A DNA stretch of 64,000 nt, taken from positions 26,265,803-26,329,802 of the forward strand of contig NC_052619.1 of the NCBI RefSeq assembly GCF_016545825.1, written 5' to 3'. The first letter of the stretch is position 1. Each line of letters begins with the position of its first letter. Source of the stretch: Eucalyptus grandis. Its lineage: Eukaryota; Streptophyta; Magnoliopsida; Myrtales; Myrtaceae. The notes beneath the pieces are model-generated. The model was not told the DNA's origin. It made no database searches and saw only the letters and a list, made by a program, of their open reading frames with translations. Positions 1-12,180 of the stretch are shown here, in pieces. The position numbers and the translations under genes are program-made.

Positions 1-436
1 ACTTATAAGATTGAAAAAGTAAGTGTCAATATACAAAGTAATTGCACTTAGTAACTTCTTTGTGCAATATGAGTAAATCTCTATATCGGAAAAGAGAGTG
101 AGCATGCTTTTTGCTAGTGCTGGCTAGAGAAAGATTGGATCGCTCTCTCCTTGGTCGGAATGTAGTTGCGGGGATGGGGTGCGACAATAATGAAAAAGGG
201 TATCTGAAGAGGAAGAGGAGGAGAATTAACAATGATATACGCAAGCAGAGGAAGATTATTGCTAATGAAAAAAAAAATGGTAGGATCAGCGGCGATCAGC
301 AACAATATCCTATGGAATGAAAGACAATTAGTTAGATGCGGCAAAAATGGCTCTTTTAAGATTCAACCAACACTGGAAGATTATCATACACAGGCTCATA
401 GAAGTTAGCTCCCCTCTTTTATCTTCAAAAGCAGTG
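1..436. other. Left flank, no gene recognised
   Basis: Mixed-composition sequence left of the first solo LTR. Short open frames here overlap on both strands and show no domain I recognise. I see no repeat or RNA gene in it. Confidence 0.5.
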
Positions 437-804
437 ATCTTTGTCACACCCCGAACCTCGAGCGCGCCAACATACCACCATGGTCATGCAAATGCGACAT
501 TCCCAGGTAGTGCCACCGACCCCATAAGTTTATTATTGCGCAAGCGGAACGTATTATAAAACCCCTGACAATGAAATACGGGATAAAAAGCAGGAAGCAA
601 AACCACAATATAACACTTACATAATTCAATGGAATTACAAACAGAAGCCTACAGCCAAAAGTCTACAAAAGACCGGCTCTTAAAAATGAGCTGTCTTACG
701 ACCTACAAGTTGGACACGTCCTCCAGTCCTGATGACTTCACTTCTGCAACTCCTCCAGGCCAACCAAAGCTATCTGGCCACTCCGTCCACCAGGGACCTG
801 AAAT

Positions 805-2303
805 GGTTATTCAGGGCGTGCATGGTAACACTCCAAAAAAGTGTTTCCGGAACACTTCGTACGGAAAGTGTTTCCGGAACACTTCTGTACGGAAAGTGTT
901 CCCGGGAACAAAAAAGGAACAGAAACGCGTTTGGTTGCGTTTTTGTTCCTTTTTTGTTTTTTTGTTTCTGGAACGAAATAGGAACAGAAAAAAGAAACAA
1001 AAAAAAGTTGTTTCTTTTGAAAAGAAACACTTCTTCGACGGAACAAAAGAACAAAAACGAAAGAAACAAAAGAACAAATTCGGAACAAAGCGAAGAAGAA
1101 CTCTTCGTGCGTGCTCGTCGTCGCTCCTCTCGGCTGAAGCTTCGTTCTTCCGTTTCCGGCGTGTCTTCCATCTCTCCGGCGGCTCCCACTCGGCTAACTC
1201 TCCGGCGACTCCTCACTCCGGCGACTCAGTACGTTTCCGGTCAGCGTTGCTCTCCGTTCGGCCCTCCTCCTCCGGTCGGCGTCGCTCCCCCTTCGGCGCT
1301 CCTTCTTCGGGTCGGCAACTTGCTCCCCCTTCGGCGCGGCGAGCCGTCCCTCGAGCGAAGCGTTGCTCGGCCAGATCTCTGCAGATGCAGGCGAGCATTG
1401 CTCGCTCAAGGCTTGAGCGAGCGTTGCTCGCCCGGATCTGCCGCGCCGAAGGGGAGCAACGCTCGCTCGAGCTGCAGCTCGTCATTGCCTCCCCTTCGCT
1501 CGCTCGAGCTGCTGCGAGCTCGAGTTGCAGCTGCTGGAGCATGAGCTCGAGCGAGCTGCAGCTCGACTCCAAGAATTTGAGCGGCTCGGCGGCAGCAAAT
1601 GCGAGCTCGAGTTGCGGTTCTTTGGAGCAAAGAGCGAGCTTTTCAGCGAGCTGCAGCTTCGACTCCAGCGGCTGCAGCGGCTCGAGCAAAGGTGTTGCAG
1701 CGGCTAGAGAGTTGCGCGAGCGAGCTTCGCTTTGCAGCTCTAGCGAGGTGGACAGGGGCTGGTGATTTTGAATGAATAGGCTGGTGATGTGGTTTCCTTC
1801 GATTGTTATTTTGTTGCTCATGGTGATGTGGAATGGACAGGCTGGTGAAGCACGTGGTGAGGGCGTTGAAGGACGATTTCACCACCAAGGGGGAGATTTT
1901 AGCTGAAGTCGGGGTGCAGCATGGTTGTGCGGCATCGTAAGAAGGTATAATCAAGGGTAATGCTGCCTTGTGTTGGCTGAATTTCATGGTGCATTCTTTA
2001 TGTAGCATTATTATGTACTTGTTGTAGCAGAAAATGCAACTTATGAACAAATCAAACGAAATGTAGACAAATTGTTTTGTCGTTTACCAAACGTGTTTGT
2101 TCTTTTTCTATTCTAAGAACAGAAATTGACTGCATTACCAAACATGTTTCTATTCTTTTTTATTCCAAGAACAGTTTTTTTTACACTTACCAAACGCGTT
2201 CTTTTGTTCGAAACCGTTTAGGAACGTAAAACACTTTTTTTTTTTGTTTTCGTTCCCGGGAAGAAAAGGAAAGGAAATGAAACCATGCGCACCCTCAATA
2301 ACC
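805..2303. mobile_element. Inverted-repeat DNA element nested in solo LTR
   Basis: The left end GGTTATTCAGGGCGTGCAT is repeated in inverted form at the right end (reverse complement GGTTATTGAGGGTGCGCAT). A subterminal CCGGGAAC / AAACGCGTTTGG block also recurs inverted at both ends. Comparison with the related LTR at 55952-59107 shows uninterrupted sequence at this point, which supports an insertion. The interior holds T/A-rich GGAACAGAAA-type repeats and a GC-rich block, and no transposase. I could not find a clean 8-9 bp target duplication, so the superfamily (MULE, hAT or other) is open. The 378-codon open frame crossing it runs through both the LTR and the element and is not a credible gene. 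Confidence 0.65.
1370..1750. repeat. GC-rich palindromic repeat (GAGCTGCAGCTC / CGAGCGTTGCTCG)
   Basis: The same words recur many times: GAGCTGCAGCTCG (itself a palindrome), GAGCGAGCGTTGCTCG and CTCGAGTTGCAGCTGC. All reading frames stay open because of this composition, which explains the overlapping long open frames on both strands. It may be an expanded fragment captured by the surrounding DNA element. Confidence 0.7.
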
Positions 2304-2585
2304 ACGAGATAACGTCTCAGCAAGTTCAACCCCCTAAACCCCTATTAGAAAGAAAATACGCCCCGGGTGACCTAGCTACATCACACAGAGAACTTACCTC
2401 GCCTCAATTCCTTCCTGCAAGTTAGCACAATTGTATCACACAATCTTAGGTAGTAATAATAATTCAAACAATTGGAACGCCATCACTTTCATATAATTCA
2501 CGATCGCACTTAGCATGCATTCCAATTATTATTCACTGCCACACGAGAGCATAGCCTACTCACAGTTGGCTATCTATTAACATTA

Positions 2586-2793
2586 CGGCATTTCGAGAAG
2601 AATAAAGGTCCAGTCGGTCCCACCACTATCTGCGACCAAGCCACGTCATTCTATCGACGGCATTTCTAGAAGAATAAAGGTCCGGTCGGTCCCGTCACTC
2701 TGCGACCCGAGCCACGTCACTCTCTTGACGGCATTTCTTGCGAGAATAAGGATCTAGTCAGCTTAGCCACTACTGCGACCCGAGCCTTTCAAC
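2586..2793. repeat. Minisatellite, three units of about 71 bp
   Basis: Units start at 2586, 2658 and 2729 with CGGCATTTC(G/T)AGAAGAATAAAGG and carry GCGACCCGAGCC near their ends. The third unit is shorter and more diverged. It sits at the same relative place in the LTR as the unrelated minisatellite of the family's second copy (56741-57144). Confidence 0.8.
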
Positions 2794-4981
2794 TAGCACA
2801 CGACAATTCGATACCGATCCTTGGATACTTTACATTTCACTCAGATAATCCAATTACGATATTAACCATTAACAATCCAATTTCAATGCCGAACTCGACA
2901 CTTGGGATTTTATGAATAAAATCAATATTTATCACAATCCACACTCAATTTGCCACAATCAATCATCAAATTCAAATTCTAAATACACAAGAGCGATCGG
3001 CACAAAATTCGAGAGTTTAGGGTCCCGACGAAATTTTCGAATTTTAATAAATAATAAAATTTATTCCGAAAATTAATATAATAATAATATCCCTATTTTT
3101 CACAATCCACTCTCAATTCATACTATCCAATCATCAATTTCGAAATCCGATTGCACAGCAGCGATCGGCACGACATTCGAGCAATTGGGGTCAAAAATAA
3201 TTTTTCCGTTTTTTTTTTATAAATAATAATATTTTAATAATTCCGGATTATAATATAATATTATAATTTCTAGAATTCGAAATCATTTAAATAATTCAAA
3301 AGAAAACCCCATTATGTCACATCAAGGCTTTATATTAAATAAACTCTCTTAACCTTTAATTTAATCACACTTTAAGCTAATTAAACACATTAATATAATC
3401 CACACTTAAATTAATTAAACTAACCACATAATCACAATTAACATAAACTAAGCACACCTAAAGCGTAATTAACACTCTAAGCGAGGTTTAGTGAGTTAAA
3501 CTCACCGGATTAACGAGCCGAGCGGCTCAAAACGACGGGACGACGCGAGGATCAACTTTCCTCAAAGCGGGCCGAGCATCCGGGCTCGGGAAGGCGGCCG
3601 AAACGGGCCACGAAGGGGCTGCCATACTCATTTTCTGCAACCTCCGGTGGCTGCTGGACGGTGGCTGATCGGCGGCGGTTCGGCGGAGGAACGGCGGAGG
3701 ATGGGCGGCAGCAGCTCAGGCGGGTTGAGGCGGCAGTGCACGGTGGCTCTCCGGCGACGGGGCGAGCTCCGGCAGCTCGTGGAACACGCGGACGAGGCGG
3801 GCGGAGGCGGTTGGGCGGAGCAGCGTGCGGACGCGGGGCTGCGATGGCGAGCGGGCGGAGATGCGTGGGCGGCGCGGGGCGACGGCGGCGACGACGGACG
3901 GGCAGCCGAGCGGCGGGCGAAGGGCGGCCGGCGAGCTGCTGGCTGGTCCGGTCGAGCTTCCCCCTCTCTCTCCTCTTTCTCTCTCCTCCCAAGGTTGAAG
4001 ATGATGGGAGAGCCCCACTTTTTGAGAGCCAATCACCACTTGCCACTTGTCAAGCTTCTCATTTGCTTGGCTTCAATTAGCATGACATCACCTGCATGAT
4101 GTCATCTTCCACTATCTCCTCTCCCACAACATTATTCAATGGTTGCATTCATTTTCCACGGGCCCAAATCCTCAGACATTTAATTCAATCATTTCTCAAT
4201 CAATTCCATCCAATCAGTTTCATTAAATTAACCCAATGTCGCCACGCTTCAATTCACATATTCACTTGACTATATAATCAATTTAATCCCCAAAAGCGCA
4301 ACCAAAAAGCGGCCTACTAATTTCCCGGGTTAAAATAGCCATTCTCGGATTTAATTTGCCAAAGAACTCGATTGCACGAAAAATCTTCCAAAGATGATTC
4401 AATGATCCTGAAATGATTTGTGACACACCCAGACTTCCAATTTCTGAATTCGATCCTAATTCCACGGTTAATTTCACTTTGGCACGATATTAGCGCGGCC
4501 CAACCTACCGGGTAGCCTTTAGAAATTTTCATGCATTTGACCTGTGGTTGATCATTTCAAGCCACAATGTACATCTTTGAAACATTGGCGACTTTCGGTT
4601 GTCGGGGTAATCTCAAGGTTTCAATTACGAACACAGGTACCCAATCGATGGAAAAGTCGGTCCAAAGTGCCGATCGACAAGAATTATGTGATCTGGTGGA
4701 ATCACCCACACCCGATCACATGCCTTTGTCGAATCGACCTATCTTCGATCTCTAATCGATTTTAATCGTGCCATAATGACCCTTGCAGATTAGCTCGGTC
4801 GAAAGGTCGCTTCCTGGTCAAATTCTCAAGTCCAATGCATTAGAAACTCTTAACAGCTTCACCCGATAGACTAGTTTTCATATTAGTGGCCGACTCAAGG
4901 AAAATAACTATACTCGTGCCAACGAAATGCCCATCTCAATTTATTGAAAACATAATTGGAAAATCGGGATGTCACAATCTT

Positions 4982-5560
4982 TCTACAAGTATGGTAACTT
5001 TTTTAGCCGAATAAAGTAGTTTCCAAAATATTAGTAAGTGGTATATTTCCATCTAGTTGGTAATTAGTAACCTTCAAAGGGAAAATGTCTAATAGTACGA
5101 GAAGGTGACTTTTCATCCAATTGATAACGTTTATACAGAAAAAAGGAAGTATGCACCATCCACAGTAGCTAGTAATTTCCTGGTTTGGTTTTTAATTTCT
5201 CTTTAGGGAAAGATAAACTTTCAATCCATTGAGATCTAGTAAATTTGAAGAGTCAATACTACTTTCTACGTTTAAAAGTAAGCTTAAGCCTTTCACTAAC
5301 TAATAATTTCTCCAAGTAGTTAGTAATTATTAATTTATAAAAGTCGTAACTTTGATTGAATTAGTAATTAGTGGGTATGGCTAATTATTTTACTATTATA
5401 AAATACCTACTAGTATAGCAAGAGTTGGTAACATTCCCAAGTAACAATTATTCTGAAATGTTGAATAACCAAATATCTTTATGTAGTTAGCAACTATACA
5501 ACTGCAATAATTTCTTTAATGATCCAGCAATAGCCAGTAAAAAAGGCATGAATTTCATCT
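4982..5560. repeat. AT-rich degenerate GTTGGTAA-type repeat
   Basis: Short phrases such as GTTGGTAATTAGTAAC, AGTTGGTAACATTCCC and TAGTAATTTC recur in loose order. The same vocabulary makes up 55500-55946 and 59108-60790 around the second solo LTR. No coding signal is seen. Confidence 0.4.
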
Positions 5561-7545
5561 GTTTTAAGCTAATGACATCATAACATCACCCATAATGGGA
5601 ATCTAACACATCACAAAGAACATCACTCTGCCTCCGAGGTTCTTTAATGTTTTGTTTGCCAGAACATAGTACAAGAAAATATATTTTGTCCACATAAGTA
5701 GTTCACATAACGTTCAAATAGACTCGTATTTTTGCTCCTTTGTTAGATGTGTAGTTCATTGGCACTTATCACAACGTTGCAGGAAGATTGTTGCTGAGGA
5801 AAAGGCTCTGCCTTTTTTCCTGGAGGAGACATACGGAGGAGGTTGCTTATGACTTCACATTGCTAGGATGACAAGTTCCTAGGATAAGCTTTCTGTATTC
5901 TAATAGGAGGAGGAAAAGAGATTGCCACAGTCCACATCCTACCACGCATAAATGGCAAGAAGGGGAGAGGGATTGCTCCATAGACACCATATGATCAAGC
6001 AAATTCTAATCATATGTGGCTGGCATTTTCCAAATCAAGATTGCCGTGAAAAAGTCAATTTTGGTCAAGCTGATTTGAATCATTTTCAGCTTATAGCCTT
6101 AGAGTAATGGGAGAAGCCTTGACAAAGCAAGGATTCCAAATAATGTGCAAACAATTAGAGGACAACCCAAAGACTGTGATTCCAAACAACCAGCGACTCA
6201 ACTCGATCCTGCTTTCCTCTGTGTTTAGTCAGTAACGTACGCTCTCTGAGATTTGTCATATGTTCAGGTATCAAACAAATTCAAAGGAAGAGAGTTCAAG
6301 AGAAGCCATGAGAAGCAGCTCTAGTCCGTGAAAAACAGCCATGCAGCAAGAGCTATGGAGGATACTGCACTTTGGGAAAATGGCCCAAATCGAACGGATC
6401 AAGAGGAAAGTGGCCCAACCAGTGTGGAGGAACGCATGATAGGGCTGCAAAATACTGAAGTGGGAATTGACAATTTATATCAATTGAATATGCGTGACGA
6501 TTTAGCGCAAACTCTAAGGACATCTATAATTATTAGGAAAGATAAATAAAATTCTTTGAGAGATTGCTAATAATGGACTTATAACCTTTGAATTATTGCT
6601 TTTATATTTCTTACATTTTCTATACCAAGTATACCATTTTGAAAGAAAGATCGAATATGATTTTGCTAGTACCCAACTTACATGTTATGACCTTGTAATG
6701 TGGAACAATGTCTGACAAAAAAAAAAAAAAAAACAATGTGGAATAATGAACTGAGTTATAGCTTGAAGAGCTCGACCTAGTAGAGAAGCAACATGCATAA
6801 AAGCTCTATTTGTTTTATGAAAAATGACTGATTTGGAAAATTTTTTTCTAAAGGATTAGTTGTGTCGCTTAAAAGATGTTATCATTGATAATAATTTATG
6901 TCTAGATATTTTAATGGATGATAAAAAAATATTTTTTTGCTCATTTATTTTTATAAACAATATAAGTAATTATTTTCAAGAAAATATTATTTAAATCATT
7001 CATTTTTTGCGAAATAAATGGAGTCGAGAAACAAAATATTAAAATCAAGATGGTTTCAAATGATGACTAATGGAAAACATGCAACACAAGAAGTTATTTG
7101 CAAGTGAGTTGGTGCGCGGTTGAAGTAATTCGGAGGGCATCGAGGCAAAACATCATGGATCGACTGGTTGCCCACAGATTAGAACTTCAAGCAAAGTGGA
7201 CAGACATGATGTATCTTCTTTTGACGAATGTTAAAGAGGCTAGAGCTCTTGATTGTTCTCCAAATATTTGAATTTCGACCATCTTGGCGCACTTCAATTT
7301 GGGTCAATGTCTTTCTAATATGTCCCCATATCATATTTCTCCAATACTAATTTTTTAACCCTATCCCAGCGATGAAAAATGTCATAATTGAGTAAAAGAT
7401 CTAATGCAGATGTATGCTTAATGCCTTAAAAATGTCTGAATAGGTAAGTCGCATGATTCATTTGATGATTTTTATTGATGAGGCTAATGATTTAGAAAAA
7501 CAAAAAAGTTATTGAAAATGAGAATATCCTTGATGGGATGTATAA
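5561..7545. other. Unassigned intergenic interval
   Basis: No recognised gene. A 73-codon open frame (6328-6549, +) has no domain I know. A 66-codon open stretch without a start (7071-7271, +) has plausible amino-acid composition (contains NIMDRLVAHRLELQAKW) and may be an exon relic. A poly(A) run of about 20 at 6717-6734 lies between near-identical 14-mers (6697-6710 and 6736-6749), as expected from a severely truncated retro-insertion. Confidence 0.4.
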
Positions 7546-7550
7546 ACTCT

Positions 7551-8370
7551 TGGCCCAAATGCGTAGCATATGCAACACAATATAAAATATTTTACACAAA
7601 AATATAACTTTGGCAAGATATATTGTGATTTGGCCCAAACCGATGCGTACCCCACTCTCATAGACCATTTGAAAGTAAGGCCCAATCTACTACATCTGAA
7701 GCTTTATACAAAAGTTGATTAACGATTGAGCCAGTACTCCTTTATATATAGGGTGCACTCTTTCCTAAAGAAACACAACATTCATCTCTTATGAATCTGA
7801 CTGCAAAGTGTATACTAGAGGGATATTGCAAGAATTGGTACCGTACACAATTACCCAAGACAATGAGCTACCCTATTTATAGGGGAATAAAAAAGGAACC
7901 AAACTAGGCATTACCAACACATCAAATGGCTTGAAATTCTTCCATCGAGACTTCTGGGAGTCCAACTGTCGGGCTAAAAATGGCCTAGACGCTTGTTGGA
8001 TTGGGTAGACAAATCCAGATTCAAAACTATGGGAGTGTGGAATGCGGAGTAACCTAGCTACGCATCCGGCCGATTGGGTACTCAGCCCCATTTTTCAAGG
8101 GCAGAGACGGTCTCTTTTAGCCCTTTAAAATTATTCAAAAAATACTCAAATACAACGGATATAATTTCAAATAATCATAACGTATTTGAGTGAGTGTTAT
8201 AATCATCAAAACTATATTAGGGTAAAAAATTCCCTTTTTTTATGAAGTCTATACCATAAATCAAACAGAATCTCCCAATGAAGAAAGTCCCTTTAAACAT
8301 TTAAACGAGGAAAATGAAAGTAAAAAAACTTTCTTGAGAAATCAAAGTCCTTGATACAATTTAAATCATA
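7551..8370 (-). repeat. 3' LTR of the copia element
   Basis: It starts TGGCCCAAATG on the plus strand, like 33369. Matching landmarks along both LTRs include the GGGTGCACTCTT, TGCAAAGTGTA and AATGAG(C/T)TA(C/T)CCTATTT blocks. The upper boundary is set by the polypurine tract at 8371-8383, where both LTRs begin TATGA on the minus strand. It is about 100 bp longer than its partner because of an extra block near that end. The boundary is good to a few bases. Confidence 0.75.
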
Positions 8371-8383
8371 AGCTCCCCCTCCG
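8371..8383 (-). other. Polypurine tract of copia element
   Basis: On the minus strand this reads GGAGGGGGAGCT directly before the LTR, the usual plus-strand primer of LTR retrotransposons. Confidence 0.6.
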
Positions 8384-8720
8384 AGCGTGCTCATTAATCA
8401 AAATTGAATATCCCCTTTTTGTCATAACATCAAAATAGGCTTAAGAGGCAAAAAAGTAGATCAAATGATTTCAGCAATCCAATGTACTCAAGGTCAAGTG
8501 TTAAAATATGCTCACGCGGAAAAGAATTTTGAGCACATGTTCAAACAGGAAACAAGCCCAGATGATCTTGAAAATAATACAATGACACATATTTAATGAG
8601 GTGGTGGAGGAGAGGGAGGATATTGGGAAAAGAGATGAATTTTGGAGGAAAATTTCAGCGAACTAGTTGAACAATTGAAGTTGCTCTTGTATTTCCTACA
8701 AATCCTTATAGCAAAGTAAG
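8384..8720 (-). other. 3' non-coding interior of copia element
   Basis: On the minus strand it contains TTTTGATGTTATGACAAAAA followed by GGGGATAT, a phrase typical of the region before the 3' LTR in Sirevirus-type elements as I remember them. No open frame of note. Confidence 0.5.
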
Positions 8721-10470
8721 CTTAGTAGTGGTTACCTCATCTTCATTTTTCGTCCTCATATCAACTTATTGTTATGGCTATAATTGTCATTTAGAGGGGG
8801 TGAATAGGTGATTGTGCTGAAAAGAAAGAAATTAAACAAATATTACAGCAAGATAGCTTCTAATGAAGTGGTAAGATCTTACTAGTGTATAATTCTAATA
8901 AACAAAAAGAGTGAGGAATAGAGAATTGCACACAAAAGTTTATAGTGGTTTAGTTTTTGCAAGCTGGATATCCCTTCTTTCTGACTTTCTGTTTTCAAAC
9001 AGCAATTACACATTCCCTCGGCCTCTAAAACTAGTTGAAGTGCCATTGCCCATATATGAAGAACCTAGTTCTTCAATCATATTTGCACATAATTCTTCCT
9101 TTCGGAAGAAAATATGATGCAAGGACCTGATCCACCAATTATTTGAAATGTTGGGGCCATAGTAGTGACCAAGACTACCTTTTCCTGATCATCATGGCTT
9201 TTTCCCTTTGCCCTTCTTTCATGGGCACTCAAAACTCAAGAATAGCTTTCCTATCTTTCGTCCAAATCCACCCCTGTGAAGAACTTCTTCATAGGATCAA
9301 GTGCATACTTGATTCTATGAGGCCACCGACGAACCAAGTTAGAATGAAATTAAAAAACAATGCTTCCTTGTCCGTGTGGAACATGGATTAGCATTATGTC
9401 ATTCCTACAAGTGATCCCCCATCTAGGATTAGAAGAAGTGCTATATGAGGACTTTGAGATCAAATATAATATGTTTTTTTCCATTCCTCGTGAGTCACTT
9501 ATTTCTCCCAAAGACGAGATCAAAGTGATTTTCCTCCTTTTTCCCAATAAGTCGTCTATTCTCCCGCGCGATAGCTTATTAGCTTGAATCCACTAATAAG
9601 AACCGATCAGAGGTTACAAATACTGAACTAAGAACACTCAAGTTTGTGTGAGTCACTCCACACACACTCTCACAGAGACGAATGTAAAAGATTAAGAATA
9701 CTCTTCAGACTTTGGAATCAAAAGCTTCAATACTTATGAATGGAAATTGAATTCCTTTTGCTTGAGACATCCTCTTATATTTCCTCAAGTCCAAGCTGAC
9801 CGTTGGACATATCTTCAAAAGAATAATTTAGCCAATCTACCCCTTGGCCATGGATCTAATTGAGAAGATCTGGTTGCGTCAAGATCATCGAGGGTGGAGC
9901 TTCCCATATGTTTTGCCCTCCATACAACAAATCAGGTTTCCAAAAGTGGAGTGTCCATATTTGGAAGGAACGTTTCGCCTCTAGTAAGTAGTTTTAGGAA
10001 AGTTGAGTGTCTGGTAGATATTGGAAAGACTTTCCTTTCGAAACTCCTTATAAATATAACAAGGAATCAAACCAATTTGCCACTAACTGTTGCACGGGTG
10101 ATTTACTCCTTCCTAGCCTTTTGATAAAATATGCAAGGAAGGAAAAAAAATAATCCATAACCCTATTCTGATTGAAATCGTCTGATTATATCCCATCAGA
10201 CTTTTCACCTGAAAAATACTTTTTATCAGAAAACGAAATCTCTAAGTTTTGTCAATTATTGAAATCTCTGAGGAAATGTTTTCTCAACATGCCAGCTAGC
10301 CTAATACAACAATGGTGGTGATACCTCTTGGGTTCCGGTTGGCGATCGGTTAGAATTCTAGGAAACCCTATTCTTCTTTATCCAAACTTCTAATCTCTTC
10401 TTGATGTCCAAACTTTCTAGTGTAGATTCTCCACCAAATTGGCGATCAGTTAGAACTCTAGGAATCCCAA
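8721..10470. other. Unassigned sequence, probably a further insertion
   Basis: It holds AGAGGGGGTGAATAGGTG (8794 onward) and TTTATAGTGGTTTAG (8939 onward), phrases I associate with a common plant repeat that I cannot name. No pol domain is readable although pol should continue here. A 30-bp block is repeated with three mismatches at 10339-10368 and 10439-10468 (GGCGATCGGTTAGAATTC against GGCGATCAGTTAGAACTC). Short open frames (for example 8911-9117, 9143-9391, 9894-10124) are unconvincing. Confidence 0.45.
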
Positions 10471-10706
10471 CATCAAAAGTCATAAAAATTATGAGTTAAG
10501 GCCATCCCATACTTTTTACCACCAAGTCTCGAACATTTTGAAGGACCAAACCTATCCATATGAAGCAATTCCAAAAGTCTAGAGGTGCTAACACGCTTCT
10601 TAAATTCAAATGGTACTTTTGTTTATTTTCCTTTAACACAAGCATTCACAAACTTGATCTTTGAATTAGGTAAGCCACGAGACCTAGGAAGCTTTGAGAT
10701 AGTATC
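10471..10706 (-). pseudogene. copia pol fragment: pre-integrase / start of integrase
   Basis: The minus-strand translation contains the hallmark end of the GAG-pre-integrase domain (LLELLHMDRFGP, preceded by ACVKGK and an in-frame stop where copia elements usually have GKQTK). It then runs into the start of the integrase core and breaks off near 10471. Its upper end is the exact junction with the nested array: the reading frame stops at the GTATC duplication (10702-10706) and resumes at 30966 on the far side. The element is non-functional. Confidence 0.85.
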
Positions 10707-11246
10707 TGTTGACACCTAAATTTTGGCAATTTAGTTTATTTATTTATTGCATAGGAAATTAAGGGTTAATTTTATTAATTGCATAACATATAGATTTAGG
10801 TTGTATTTATTTTGTTATTTGAGTTTTTGCATTTTAATGGACCGGTGGCGGATGAGTTCGAATTAGATGGATCAGGCCCACGAAGCGAGCAGGTTGGCCC
10901 AAGCCCGCGTTTTTAAATAATTAAAAATTATCTCGTGGGAATATAATATTTTAAAAATTTTCCGAGATATGAATCTTTTTTTAGATAGGGCAGATGGTTA
11001 AAAAATATTGCGATTTGGCCTTGAAAGATTTGGATTTAGAAAAAAATCTCATCTTAATCTTGAATCCTTATCGGTATGGGATGAATTTTATGAAAAATAT
11101 TGCGATATTGTAATTTATCTTTGCGAGATTTGGATTTCGAGAAAATATTTATCATAATCTTAAATTTTTATCAATAGTGATCGGTTGGTGAAAATATATC
11201 GCGGATGTAGATTTGAAGGGAAATCAAAGGCTTATCTCTTACCCCC

Positions 11247-11253
11247 TATAAAA
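11247..11253 (+). promoter_or_regulatory. TATA box of LTR 1
   Basis: TATAAAA within CCCCCTATAAAAGCAACC. It lies about 540 bp into the LTR and just upstream of the purine-rich and CpG-rich blocks, a sensible place for the LTR promoter. It is conserved in all three LTRs. Confidence 0.6.
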
Positions 11254-11429
11254 GCAACCGTGTACGAGGACATGAGGGGGAGCTTCTTTGGAAAAAATTC
11301 AGAAATAAGTGAAGAGAAAGGTCAAGAGAGGTTTTGGCTTCTGCGAGAAAAAGAAAAGAAAAAGGAAAAGTCAGAACGTGAGAGAGAGAGAAAGAGAGGG
11401 GAGAAAGGTGAAAAGGGCAAAAAGGTGAT

Positions 11430-12180
11430 TTGACCCCTACTATTCATCATCTTCCTCAAGTCCGCTGCCCCTCCTCCGCAACTTCCATCCGCGGGGCTTC
11501 ACGGCCCGTGCGTCCGCACCGCCACCGGTTCGCTCGCCTCGCCGACGCCACGCCGCTGCGCCGTCCCCGCTTCGCCCGTGCCGGCATCCGAGCCCCGACG
11601 TCCGTCGCCGCACGCCGCTCCGTCTCCGCAACCTCTCGCCGACCTTCACCGCGAGCCCGGTGCTGAAGCTCGAGCCGCCCGACGCCCGCGGCGCCTCCAC
11701 CGGCCGTGCACGCATCGCTCAGCCGCATTAATCACCGCCGGACCCCCTCGGCCTCCGTCCCCGCACTTGCTCGGAACCCGATCTGCCGCTCCGGTCCACC
11801 AAAGCTCTGCGCAGACCGGGCTCGAGCCAAATCTGCCCATCACCGCCCGTCGCTCCACCCGCGGCGACGCGACACCAGCAATCGCCGATCGCCTCCTCGC
11901 GACGACCCGAACCTTCCGCCCCGGACGCAGCAACGCTGCCCGCCTTCAGCGGTGATCCGCTCCAGCCCGTCCGTCCGATGCCCTGCGGCGCCTCCACCCG
12001 TGACGCCTGTTCCGTCCGACGAAGCCATTCTTTGTGCTTTGCTCCGAGGTCCCCGACGACGAGAAGGCCCGAACCCGGCTCGACGCTTCCCCGCCGACGC
12101 CGCTCCCGCCCGCTCTGTCACTCGCCCGTGATTGCCCAGCAGCCTGCTCCGCCTCCGATCGGTGACCACCTGTCCTTGGA
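11430..12180. other. CpG-rich block inside LTR 1
   Basis: About 750 bp of GC-rich sequence made of CGCCGNNCG and GCTCCACC-like words, set in an otherwise AT-rich LTR. It produces many overlapping open frames on both strands, but one-base indels between the three copies change the frame each time, so I do not call a gene. Confidence 0.7.

Larger units (their letters stand above)
442..4976. mobile_element. Solo LTR, family A copy 1 (Ty3-type ends), with nested insertion
   Basis: The segment starts TGTCACACCCCGAACC and ends CGGGATGTCACA. It is flanked by a perfect 5-bp duplication ATCTT at 437-441 and 4977-4981. No second LTR, primer site or gag-pol lies inside, so it reads as a solo LTR left by LTR-LTR recombination. 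Without the nested element at 805-2303 it is about 3.0 kb, close to the 3.16 kb of its relative at 55952-59107. Shared blocks with that copy include the first 100 bases, a GTCTCAGC(A/G)AGTTC stretch and the last 150 bases. A GC-rich block lies at about 3520-3990. Assignment to Ty3/gypsy rests only on end sequences and size, and orientation is not settled. Confidence 0.85.

Noticed and set aside
629..1765. 378-codon open frame as a gene
   Set aside because: It runs from the LTR across a transposon end into palindromic GC-rich repeat, and the opposite strand is equally open.
2586..2793. Covarying hairpin in the 71-bp minisatellite
   Set aside because: One unit can pair GGTCG with CGACC, but the other two units show damage without compensation.
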